Source: JBDGYW01 sp964580055
GTDB taxonomy: Bacteria; Gemmatimonadota; Gemmatimonadetes; Gemmatimonadales; GWC2-71-9
Assembly (NCBI GenBank): GCA_964580055.1
Contig: CAZOJI010000007.1
Location: 1-64,000 of the forward strand
Direction: 5' to 3'
Length of the DNA: 64,000 nt
The number at the start of each line of letters is the position of its first letter. Position 1 is the stretch's first letter. The notes under the pieces are model-generated. The model did no database searches and was not told the origin of the DNA. It was given only the letters and a program-made list of their open reading frames with translations. The position numbers were made by a program, and so were the translations under genes. This document shows positions 45,422 through 52,458 of this stretch, one piece after another.

Positions 45422-45538
45422 CTAACCCTGCCTCTGCTTGTGCTTGGGACTCCTCTTGCAGATGACTCTCGCCACCCCTTTTCGACGCACGACCTTGCAA
45501 TGCTCGCAGATTGGTTTGACGCTTGAGCGAACCTTCAA
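45422..45538 (-). CDS. rpmJ: 50S ribosomal protein L36
   Basis: 38-residue L36, too short for simple gene finding but unmistakable: KVRSSVKPICEHCKVVRRKG then VICKRSPKHKQRQG. The Cys/His set (CxxC, C, H) marks the zinc-binding form. TTG start at 45538 with GGAG 7 bp upstream. First gene of the alpha operon; infA, map and secY are not upstream as they often are. Confidence 0.95.
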   Translation of the reverse strand: MKVRSSVKPICEHCKVVRRKGVARVICKRSPKHKQRQG

Positions 45539-45572
45539 AAGAGTACTCCGTGTCGGAATGTAAGAACCGTAA

Positions 45573-45601
45573 AATATAGAAGCGGCGTAAATCCAGCGCA
45601 A
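45573..45601 (-). promoter_or_regulatory. probable promoter of the alpha operon
   Basis: On the minus strand: TTGCGC (45596-45601), 17-bp spacer, TATATT (45573-45578), about 35 nt upstream of the rpmJ start. The -10 is strong and the -35 moderate. Confidence 0.65.
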
Positions 45602-45609
45602 GGCAGGTT

Positions 45610-46050
45610 TTATGGTGTAACTCGAACCTCCCGAAGACTCCAAACGCCTTCAATCCGTCTGAAACCGAGAAACACCGTCTCCTTTCGCTCTTCGACGGTG
45701 CCCTTGATGACGAAGACACGCGCGACCTCCGCGTAGGCATGGTCTTCAGCGAGTTCTCGAACGTTCTGCAGCTCGAACGAGAGCTCTTCTGAGGGGGAAA
45801 GGTAGCGATCCAAGAGTCGAGACGCCTGACTGGGACGCAGCGACGCTGCGGGCGGGAGGTCAGGAATATGTAGACGTACCGTGTCGCTCCGCGACACCAG
45901 AGCTTTGACATCGTGAACGAGCCAGGCGCTTTGAGCTTCCTGCACTGCATCCAATAGCGGCTCAGACTGACCAAGGGCAGGTGCCGCCAATGCCATCAGA
46001 AAGAGCGTGGACACCGCGAAACAGGTTGTCTTTTCTATGTGCATGCGCAT
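45610..46050 (-). CDS. exported NTF2-like (DUF4783-type) protein
   Basis: 146 residues: a signal peptide (AVSTLFLMALAAPALGQ) then a ~115-residue domain reading like an NTF2-like/DUF4783 fold. It has an initial helix (LLDAVQEAQSAWLVHDVKAL), HIPDL, SQASRLLDRYLSP, and strands ending FRRIEGVWSLREVRVTP. Predicted periplasmic; no catalytic residues recognised. The start may be ATG 46050 or the ATG two codons later. It lies between the alpha operon and a TPR lipoprotein. Confidence 0.75.
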   Translation of the reverse strand: MRMHIEKTTCFAVSTLFLMALAAPALGQSEPLLDAVQEAQSAWLVHDVKALVSRSDTVRLHIPDLPPAASLRPSQASRLLDRYLSPSEELSFELQNVRELAEDHAYAEVARVFVIKGTVEERKETVFLGFRRIEGVWSLREVRVTP

Positions 46051-46169
46051 ACCCTATAGCTACGGAATCTGGGGCCAACCAGTACATCCTCAAAATCTTG
46101 ATACACCACTGCCAGAGAACCGAGTCGGCCACTGCCTCCCGAGCCTCATTACAACAATCCGCCTGCCAC

Positions 46170-47537
46170 TCAAGTTGCACCTCGTTTGGACAGAATCAAG
46201 GTTCTGAGTGAATCCTCGAGCGCTGCGTATTCTCGATGTGCATCCCCCTCCAGCACGAGCGTGTACGGCGATCGAGGGTAACTGGCTCTGACAACCTCGA
46301 GAATGCTGTCAGCGAGAGGTGGTTGCAGCACCGCTGCAGCGAGTAACGCCTTCGGCGCCAACGGTGAGCGAGGGTGTCGTATGGCAACCGCTTCGAACAA
46401 GGCAACCGCCGGTGTGCGTGTATCGGCTTTGTCGCGAAGAGCCTCAGCGGCGAGGAAAAGCTCTAGATCGGGGTTCCTGCTCCGCCATGAATCGATAGCA
46501 CTGTCTCCCGTATCCCACCCCTCCAGCGCCACCACAGACGCTTCAACGGCAGTCCACACGTCCGCAAACGCAGGCCGCATGGTTTCGACATCCGAGGTTA
46601 TGGTAGCCAGAGAATCCAACAAGGACGGTAGCCTCTCCAAGTCATCTGTACGCCGAAGCTCGGACAAGATCAAGCCGTACCTCGCCGCATCGGCAATATC
46701 CGGTGACGGCCGCAGATCCAACACTTGCTGGTACCTCGCTGTCGCGCGAACATCCTCCCCCCGAGCATCCCACCTCTTGGCGTCCTGCATCAGCAGTACG
46801 CCTTCTTCGGATCTGGATAGACCTGGACGCTCCAGGAGACGATCGACCACGCCGGCTGCCATCTCCGGGAAGTGTGTGCCGACCGAGTCGAGAGTTGCAA
46901 GCCAGAGCGGTTCGATATACTCGCCGTTGACTCGCCAGCGCAGAACTCTTTCGGCGTCGGTGCGCCATCCTAGCCGTGCGTAAGAAATCGCGAGATCAAA
47001 AGCAGCGTCGGTAAGGAACGAAGCGTTGAGGTCCATAACCGCCGCCTTGTGTTCTCCCAAAGTGGCATGTGCTCGACCTCTCCAAAGATGGGCGGCGGCG
47101 GCGAGCATTGTGTCGTTAGACGGCAAAGCGCGAGAAAAAGCCGCAATTGCCGAATCGGCTCTGCCGACAACCAGGTAACAACGTCCCAGAAGGAGGTTGG
47201 CCTTCTCCAGAAGCAACGTGTCGGCACTCGCCCTTATGGCCGCAGTGAGCGGCTCGATGGCCGACTCCCACCGTTCGGATTCAAACAAGGCACGCCCCCT
47301 GAGCAGGAGCGCGTCGTCGTGGTATCTGCTGTCGGGATATCTGACGGATACCGATTCGGCCTTTACCGCCGCCTGGGACCAGAGCGACCTCGCCTCGCCC
47401 ACACGCCCTTCCCGTTCAGCTCTGAGGGCTTCCTTGACACGTTGATTGGCGTTGTAGAGACCGTTGTAGTATGCGCAGCCACACATCGCGCACGCGAAAA
47501 AGAGCGCAATGGTCGTTGAATAGCACCTGGCAGTCAC
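46170..47537 (-). CDS. TPR lipoprotein with YYNGLYN N-terminus
   Basis: 455-residue lipoprotein of unknown function. GTG 47537 overlaps the amidase stop by 4 bp. The signal ends CAMCGC; the mature protein starts AYYNGLYNANQRVKEALRAE. The rest is helical repeat sequence with TPR-like units (DDALLLRGRALFESERWESA, LLGRCYLVVGRADSAIAAFS, GRAHATLGEHKAAVMDLNAS). I associate the YYNGLYN motif with envelope TPR lipoproteins of Gemmatimonadota and relatives, from memory. Being coupled to a peptidoglycan amidase suggests a wall-related role (inference). Confidence 0.8.
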   Translation of the reverse strand: MTARCYSTTIALFFACAMCGCAYYNGLYNANQRVKEALRAEREGRVGEARSLWSQAAVKAESVSVRYPDSRYHDDALLLRGRALFESERWESAIEPLTAAIRASADTLLLEKANLLLGRCYLVVGRADSAIAAFSRALPSNDTMLAAAAHLWRGRAHATLGEHKAAVMDLNASFLTDAAFDLAISYARLGWRTDAERVLRWRVNGEYIEPLWLATLDSVGTHFPEMAAGVVDRLLERPGLSRSEEGVLLMQDAKRWDARGEDVRATARYQQVLDLRPSPDIADAARYGLILSELRRTDDLERLPSLLDSLATITSDVETMRPAFADVWTAVEASVVALEGWDTGDSAIDSWRSRNPDLELFLAAEALRDKADTRTPAVALFEAVAIRHPRSPLAPKALLAAAVLQPPLADSILEVVRASYPRSPYTLVLEGDAHREYAALEDSLRTLILSKRGAT

Positions 47538-48766
47538 CCGCCGGCTCCCGCAAGGACTTTCGCCTCGTACTGCAGGAGGTAGTCCGCGACCCCCTCGGCG
47601 ATTGCCTCCGCGAGCCGTTGCTGTCCTGTGGCCGAAGTCAGAAATGCTGCATCTTCACGGTTGGTGGCAAAGCCTGCCTCTATGAGTACCGCGGGCCGTC
47701 GCGCCGTACTCAACACGGCGAACCTCGCCTGTGAGACACCTCGATTTCTCCCAGGATGCACGTTTGCTCCCGCTTGTTGCACGGCATCCGCCAAGAGAGA
47801 CGACTCCCGGAGGTACTCGTTGGCGTGGAGGTCCTTGAAGATGAACGAAACGGGATCGTCTTCGTCCAAGACGTCTCGAGTCTCGTAGCGGAGCGCCTCG
47901 TTCTCCATGTTTGCAACACGTTCAGCCTCGGCCGTTCGGGCGTCATCCAGGAAATAAGTCTCGAAGCCCCTAACCCGGTCGTAGCCTGGACTTCGCCTTA
48001 GGCTGTTTACGTGAACACTCAAGAACAGGTCACATTGGTCGTTGCATTGCGGCGCACGATCCAGCAGATCGATATTCACGTCGCTATCCCTAGTCATCCG
48101 GACTTCGATTCCTCGAGCCTCGAGACGATCGCGCAAGCGCCTGGCTATCGCGAGCGTTATATGCTTTTCGTTGACTCCACGCGGCAAAAACCGCCCTAAA
48201 TTACCTGGGTCCTTGCCTCCGTGACCCGGGTCCACAACGACACGGTGCATCAGGCGGAAGCCATATCTCTCAGCCGCGGAACCCGGAACAGCCCTCCTCA
48301 GAGAAGACGTCCGTCGCCCTTCAGGGTTGGCCGCCGCGACTGGAGCAAACCGCGCATCCTCGAACCGCGCGGCCAAGGGATCGTACCGGAACCCCTCGCC
48401 CAAAAGCCGCGGGATATCGTTCGACAACCACTGTAGGGGCACGAAGAGGGTGTCTCTCCTGAAATACGCTCCTCCCACCAGGGGGGACATCTTGCCGCGG
48501 TGGGAATAGACGGGTGCGTTCAACAAGAACTTGAAAGGCAGCTCCGCGAACTCCACAGTGGCCCAGTCACCGTCGATCTCCGCTGAAACGGGTAGAACAG
48601 TGCTCAGCAGAGGAACTGACAGAGAAGGATGCCCGTGCTCCACCGATACCGGGATCACCGCCTGGCCTCGTCCCGTTGCGACGACGATTGACGCAGGCGC
48701 CGCAGGTGAGACTTCACCGGCCGCGCCGAAGAACCACACGACGGCCAACAAGGCGATAGAGTTCAT
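47534..48766 (-). CDS. N-acetylmuramoyl-L-alanine amidase (Amidase_3)
   Basis: Zinc amidase cleaving peptidoglycan side chains, 410 residues, exported (signal near residues 1-23). The N-terminal ~160 residues include a copper-amine-oxidase-N-like/AMIN-like region. The catalytic domain starts near residue 175 with RVVVDPGHGGKDPGNLG, VNEKHITLAIARRL, EVRMTRDSDVNIDL, FLSVHVNS and PAVLIEAGFATNREDA, covering the zinc ligands and catalytic Glu. The start overlaps the smpB stop by 4 bp (ATGA). Confidence 0.94.
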   Translation of the reverse strand: MNSIALLAVVWFFGAAGEVSPAAPASIVVATGRGQAVIPVSVEHGHPSLSVPLLSTVLPVSAEIDGDWATVEFAELPFKFLLNAPVYSHRGKMSPLVGGAYFRRDTLFVPLQWLSNDIPRLLGEGFRYDPLAARFEDARFAPVAAANPEGRRTSSLRRAVPGSAAERYGFRLMHRVVVDPGHGGKDPGNLGRFLPRGVNEKHITLAIARRLRDRLEARGIEVRMTRDSDVNIDLLDRAPQCNDQCDLFLSVHVNSLRRSPGYDRVRGFETYFLDDARTAEAERVANMENEALRYETRDVLDEDDPVSFIFKDLHANEYLRESSLLADAVQQAGANVHPGRNRGVSQARFAVLSTARRPAVLIEAGFATNREDAAFLTSATGQQRLAEAIAEGVADYLLQYEAKVLAGAGG

Positions 48767-49242
48767 CTGCGTCTCCCTAAAGCGCGGCTTGCATCACGAT
48801 CGGCGTCACGACGCTTCAGATCTTCCCGCTTGTCGTGGTGTTTCTTGCCGCGGCCGAGACCGACAGTCACCTTTGCCCACCCCTTGACGATATGTATATC
48901 GAGAGGAACGAGCGTGAGGCCGCGCTGTTCGAGCGCCCCGATGAGACGTTGAACTTCACGCCGATGCATGAGGAGTTTGCGCGGGCGTTCAGGGTCGTGG
49001 TTGGTGTATCCACCGGAATCGTATTGTGCGATATTGAGCCCCTCGAGCCAAACCTCCTGTCCTCGAACGACTCCAAAGGCACCTTTGAGACTCACCTTCC
49101 CGGCTCGAATCGATTTGATCTCAGTTCCCGTAAGCACCAGACCTGCCTCCCACGTTCCCTCGATGTGGTAGTCAAAACGGGCCTTTCGATTCCTGGCCAC
49201 GACATGACCGGCAGAAAGCTCCGGCCTGGCTTTTTTAGACAC
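48763..49242 (-). CDS. smpB: SsrA-binding protein SmpB
   Basis: Partner of tmRNA in ribosome rescue. 159 residues from GTG 49242. Motifs: VARNRKARFDYHIEGTWEAG, LTGTEIKSIRAGKVSLKGAF, ERPRKLLMHRREVQRLIG, and the basic C-terminal tail GRGKKHHDKREDLKRRDADR. The promoter at 49254-49282 places the transcript start within a few bases of the GTG, so the message may be almost leaderless. The ssrA gene is not in the window. Confidence 0.97.
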   Translation of the reverse strand: MSKKARPELSAGHVVARNRKARFDYHIEGTWEAGLVLTGTEIKSIRAGKVSLKGAFGVVRGQEVWLEGLNIAQYDSGGYTNHDPERPRKLLMHRREVQRLIGALEQRGLTLVPLDIHIVKGWAKVTVGLGRGKKHHDKREDLKRRDADRDASRALGRRR

Positions 49243-49253
49243 GAGCTAAGTCC

Positions 49254-49282
49254 AAGATAGAGAACCACTTCCGGCCGGTCAA
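49254..49282 (-). promoter_or_regulatory. promoter of smpB (near-leaderless transcript)
   Basis: Minus strand: TTGACC (49277-49282), 17-bp spacer, TATCTT (49254-49259). The -10 ends 11 nt before the smpB GTG, so the predicted leader is about 4-6 nt with no ribosome-binding site. Confidence 0.65.
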
Positions 49283-49291
49283 GCTGAAGCC

Positions 49292-49321
49292 TTGACGCCT
49301 CTTCCACACGCCGTCTATATT
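49292..49321 (+). promoter_or_regulatory. promoter of tRNA-Leu
   Basis: Plus strand: TTGACG (49292-49297), 18-bp spacer, TATATT (49316-49321). The predicted start lies ~15 nt before the tRNA. It is back to back with the smpB promoter, the two -35 boxes only 9 bp apart. Confidence 0.75.
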
Positions 49322-49343
49322 CGGCTGCGGCTCAGATGTTCCT

Positions 49344-49427
49344 GCCGAAGTGGTGGAATTGGTAGACGCGCTGCGTTCAGGACGCAGTGGGCGTACGCCC
49401 GTGGGGGTTCGAGTCCCCCCTTCGGCA
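49344..49427 (+). tRNA. tRNA-Leu (anticodon CAG)
   Basis: Class II tRNA. The acceptor stem is GCCGAAG (49344-49350) with CTTCGGC, discriminator A at 49427. Anticodon stem CTGCG/CGCAG with loop TTCAGGA, so anticodon CAG. Long variable arm GGGCGTACGCCC, T-arm GGGGGTTCGAGTCCCCC. CCA is not encoded (next bases CTG). Confidence 0.97.
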
Positions 49428-49562
49428 CTGGAGTGGCGGTCAGTAGGGACGGGGGCAAAGCGGCTCTTGAAAAGCGTGTGAGACGGGTTGGCTGAAAGTG
49501 AGTCTGGCGCTGCGCCGGGTGGCCGTTGCACCGCCGTTTGTTTTGTCATTTCTACCCTGAGA

Positions 49563-49812
49563 GCATCGTTGACTCGTTGAAACACGCGACGCCAGCAATT
49601 GCCCGAGAAGCACCGGCACTTCGCCCTAACTCATCACCGTAGTAAAATGGGCTATCAAGCTCGTGAGGTGCCGCGGCAGGATACCGACAGTGCGAAACAT
49701 GTTCGGTGTTTCACCGATCTCCTTCAAGAAGCTGTCAAGAACCCGGCGGATCTGTGGGGCGACCTCTTCGGGATCTCTGGGGCTGATGCGAGGAGATGTC
49801 TCAGATGAACCC
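49563..49812 (-). pseudogene. broken carboxymuconolactone-decarboxylase-like gene
   Basis: On the minus strand, sequence resembling the CMD/AhpD peroxidase-related family runs ISPRDPEEVAPQIRRVLDSF, GETPNMFRTVGILP, HLTSLIAHFTTVMS. It meets an in-frame TAG at 49626-49628 and then continues in the same frame as GEVPVLLGQLLASRVS and a degenerate TSQRC, where the family has its catalytic CxxC region. The C-terminal half is missing; tRNA-Leu lies 135 bp further on. A start codon of its own is unclear; its 5' end abuts the stop of the metallo-hydrolase gene. This is best read as a nonsense-mutated, truncated remnant. The family call is from pattern memory. Confidence 0.6.
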
Positions 49813-50454
49813 GTGAGCACCGGTCAAGAACGGATTCGAACGTCTTTCGGCTCCGATAGTAGTGGCCGGTCCGTGGCCGGGATAAACGATGGTTTCGTCC
49901 GGAAGCGACAGAAGCTGGTCGCGAATGCTCGCGAGCAAGGTCGCCGCATCCCCTCCCGGCAGATCGGTGCGTCCAACGGATCCCGCGAACAACACATCAC
50001 CGGCAAACACTACCCCGTGGCCCACGAATGCCACACTTCCTTTGCTGTGTCCCGGAACGTGAATGACACTGAACGCGTAACCTCCCACCGCGATCTCTGC
50101 ACTGTGCTGGAGATCGTGGTCGGGCGGCGGAAGCGGGGAGTCGGATCTCATACCCCAAGCAGCCCGCTGTTGGGTGACATGATCGTAGAGATTCCTGTCG
50201 TCCGGATGCAGGTACACGTCGGCGCCGGTCTCCTCGACCACACGTCGTACGCCATCCACATGGTCCAGGTGCCCGTGGGTCAGCCAAACGGCATTCAGCT
50301 CGAGCCCTTCGTGTTCGAGGCGCCTCAGGAATAGCTGTGTCTCTTCTCCGGGGTCGATGAGCGCCGCTTCCTGGGTCTCTGGAGACCCAACGAGGTAGCA
50401 ATTCTCCATGAACATCCCGTTTGTGAGGCAAATGATCTTGGGTTGAGGCGCCAC
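49801..50454 (-). CDS. metallo-beta-lactamase-fold hydrolase (glyoxalase II-like)
   Basis: 217 residues from GTG 50454, which has a textbook AAGGAG 7 bp upstream; the longer frame to 50520 is not used. Metal-binding motifs: WLTHGHLDHVDGVRRVV (HxHxDH), HVPGHSKGS, FAGDVLFAGSVGRTDLPGGD and VYPGHGPATTIGAE. Closest to the glyoxalase II / YcbL-type subfamily acting on thioesters; the true substrate is unknown. It follows the PHP gene after 72 bp. Confidence 0.9.
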   Translation of the reverse strand: MAPQPKIICLTNGMFMENCYLVGSPETQEAALIDPGEETQLFLRRLEHEGLELNAVWLTHGHLDHVDGVRRVVEETGADVYLHPDDRNLYDHVTQQRAAWGMRSDSPLPPPDHDLQHSAEIAVGGYAFSVIHVPGHSKGSVAFVGHGVVFAGDVLFAGSVGRTDLPGGDAATLLASIRDQLLSLPDETIVYPGHGPATTIGAERRSNPFLTGAHGFI

Positions 50455-50526
50455 AAAAAAGCTCCTTTCCGTATCTTCGAAACCACCAGTCGACCCATCC
50501 GATCCTTGATGGTCGGCCAACGCAGT

Positions 50527-51375
50527 CTAAGGCCTCGGGCTCAATGATGCCAAGCGTTCGACGTGAAAGCGCTCGAGATTCCGGAGCCATTCCTCCGGAA
50601 TCTCGACTCCTCCCAACACCGCCCGGTCGTGGCACGCGACGTCTTCTCCGTGCCAATCGGATCCGCCAGTACGGAGCATGCCCGTTTCGAGCGCGAACTT
50701 CGAGATCCTGCTCGCGAGAGGTTCGGCGTGAGCGGGGTGCAATACTTCAACAGCGTCGACGCCAAGTGATTTGAGTTCGCGCAAGTTCGTTCTGGTCGCG
50801 AGAGAACCGAGGTGTGCCGCCGAGCTGACCGCACCCAGCGACCGCACGAGCTTCGCCACTTCCGGGAGTGAGGGTAACTCCTTTGGCACGAAGCCGGGTC
50901 GGTTCGCTCCCAGATATTTGCGAAACGCTTCACTGACGTCAGCAACTGCACCGTACTCGACCAAGACTCGTGCGACGTGCGGGCGGCCAATCGCGCCACC
51001 CTCCGACCGCGCGAAAACGTCCTTCACATCGATTCTCACACCGGCATCCCTCAGACGGCGGACGATCAAATGCGCCCTCCGAATTCGCATCTCTTGTTGG
51101 CGTCGTATGAAGCCAACCAGCTTCGCATTCTCGAACGGTACGAAGTAGGCCAGCAAGTGCAGTTCACCCCAGGGAGCCGCCACGCTGAACTCGCATCCGG
51201 GAATGACTCGCACACCGGCCCTGTGACCTTCGGCCACTGCATCGCCGCAGCCCTCGACGGAATCATGGTCCGTGAGCGCGATCGCGCGCATGGAGAGACT
51301 CGCCGCAAGCTGGACAACAGCACGCGGTGTACAAGCACCATCAGAGGCGTTGGAATGAAGGTGTAGGTCTATCAA
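50527..51375 (-). CDS. PHP-domain phosphoesterase (YciV/RNase AM-like)
   Basis: 282 residues from TTG 51375, with the PHP motifs IDLHLHSNASDG, ALTDHDSVEGC, GVRVIPGCEFSV, GRPHVARVLVE, AHLGSL and GGSDWHGED. It matches the family of 3',5'-nucleoside bisphosphate phosphatase / 5'-3' RNase AM. No strong ribosome site precedes the TTG, but the motif begins at residue 2, so little room is left for another start. Confidence 0.88.
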   Translation of the reverse strand: MIDLHLHSNASDGACTPRAVVQLAASLSMRAIALTDHDSVEGCGDAVAEGHRAGVRVIPGCEFSVAAPWGELHLLAYFVPFENAKLVGFIRRQQEMRIRRAHLIVRRLRDAGVRIDVKDVFARSEGGAIGRPHVARVLVEYGAVADVSEAFRKYLGANRPGFVPKELPSLPEVAKLVRSLGAVSSAAHLGSLATRTNLRELKSLGVDAVEVLHPAHAEPLASRISKFALETGMLRTGGSDWHGEDVACHDRAVLGGVEIPEEWLRNLERFHVERLASLSPRP

Positions 51376-51584
51376 AAGATGAAGAATTCTGCCAATGGCG
51401 GCGTGATTTTGGGTATGCCATGCGAAAGCGACTCATGCATCGTTGGCGCATGAAACCTTCTTCGCCCCATACGACCCGAAAACAATGGTATCACGTGATC
51501 TGCGAGATGCATCGTAGCCGCGCCTTGCTGAAGATACCGGCAACCGCGCGTTTCTGCGAACGGACAATAAAGGAGGAATGCTCA
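51376..51584. other. intergenic region upstream of PHP gene
   Basis: No supported gene. It must hold the minus-strand PHP promoter and the plus-strand leader of the small candidate gene at 51585. No clear -35/-10 pair found. Confidence 0.5.
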
Positions 51585-51893
51585 GTGCCGTCCTGGACCG
51601 TCGATACGGTCGCTGCATCCCCTAAGCAGATCCGAGTCCTATTGCTGGCTCCCGCAGGGCTCACGAGAGAGAGCATCATCGACGCCATCCGCAAACCGGC
51701 ATCGACAGCCGTCAGGCGGTCGGGAGCGATCCCGCCAGGGCATCGAGTTTGGGGAGAAAACGCCTGGTGCTTCGCGATCAGGACGGAAGCGAGCGTCGCG
51801 GCGGTCCGAAACCATCTTCTCTCAATAAGCACTGCTGGCAAGATGCGAAACAGCACCGCTTCAGTGCATTGGCCCCCTACCGTTGCACATTGA
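51585..51893 (+). CDS. hypothetical 102-aa protein (tentative)
   Basis: Plus-strand frame between two minus-strand genes. GTG 51585 is preceded by AGGAGG (51571-51576) at 8-bp spacing, which is the main support. The predicted protein (VDTVAASPKQIRVLLLAPAG, ESIIDAIRK, WGENAWCFAIRTEASVAAVR) has no family I can name. The AWCFAIRTEASVAAVRNHLL stretch faintly recalls the C-terminal part of DUF4242 nickel-binding-like proteins, but this is weak. A chance frame is quite possible. Confidence 0.35.
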   Translation: MPSWTVDTVAASPKQIRVLLLAPAGLTRESIIDAIRKPASTAVRRSGAIPPGHRVWGENAWCFAIRTEASVAAVRNHLLSISTAGKMRNSTASVHWPPTVAH

Positions 51894-51927
51894 GCTGGAC
51901 AGCCGTATCACGAGCTAGCGGTGACAG

Positions 51928-52143
51928 CTAAGCTGAGATCCCGGCTTCGTAGCCAGCAGCTTCAATCGCCGCGATGATGGCAGCGGAATCGGTCTTGGAC
52001 TCGTCGAAGTCAACTTCCGCGAACGCTTCCGACAGATCCACGAACACAGAAAAGACACCTGCAACGGCCTTGACCGCCTCCTCTACACGGCCACGGCAGT
52101 GATCGCAGGTCATTCCCTTGACATCGAGCCGGACACTGGACAT
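51928..52143 (-). CDS. copZ: copper chaperone CopZ-like HMA protein
   Basis: 71-residue heavy-metal-associated domain: VRLDVKGMTCDHCRGRVEEA with the MxCxxC copper site, then a betaalpha repeat ending in IAAIEAAGYEAGI. Cytoplasmic carrier expected to hand Cu(I) to the CopA N-terminus. Last gene of the cupredoxin-copA-unknown-copZ run, 18 bp after the 96-aa gene. Confidence 0.9.
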   Translation of the reverse strand: MSSVRLDVKGMTCDHCRGRVEEAVKAVAGVFSVFVDLSEAFAEVDFDESKTDSAAIIAAIEAAGYEAGISA

Positions 52144-52161
52144 TCGGTCGCCTCACAGATA

Positions 52162-52452
52162 TCAGTGGCAGCCGCGCGCGACATGCGCCGGGTGCACCTT
52201 CGTATGAACGTTGGTGAAGAAGCCCTTGGCCAACTTCTCCGCCTCCCCTTGGCAAAGGTTGTCGGTTTCCACCGTCACACGTGTGTAGTGACCTCCCTCG
52301 GGGCGCACATTGAGGGATATCTTCCCGATCGTGCTGGTGAAGCTCCTCGACCTCTCGCCACTCTCGGTAGCCGTACCCACGGACCCAAAGTACCTGTCGG
52401 CCTCGGAGAGAACGTCGTCGGGCGAGAGCGAAGTACGATGAAAGAAGCGCAT
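52162..52452 (-). CDS. hypothetical 96-aa protein in copper operon
   Basis: 96 residues, start ATG 52452, 6 bp after the copA stop and 18 bp before copZ. No family recognised. The N-terminal half (MRFFHRTSLSPDDVLSEADR) is helical, followed by alternating polar/hydrophobic strands (IGKISLNVRPEGGHYTRVTV) and a helix (GEAEKLAKGFFTNVHTKV). The C-terminus HPAHVARGCH carries His and Cys residues that could bind metal. No signal peptide, so cytoplasmic. Tight packing between copA and copZ implies a role in copper handling (inference). Confidence 0.75.
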   Translation of the reverse strand: MRFFHRTSLSPDDVLSEADRYFGSVGTATESGERSRSFTSTIGKISLNVRPEGGHYTRVTVETDNLCQGEAEKLAKGFFTNVHTKVHPAHVARGCH

Positions 52453-52458
52453 AATCTG

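Noticed and set aside
51491..51856. 121-codon minus-strand frame upstream of copZ
   Set aside because: No ribosome site or recognisable motif; it is antisense to the better-supported plus-strand candidate.
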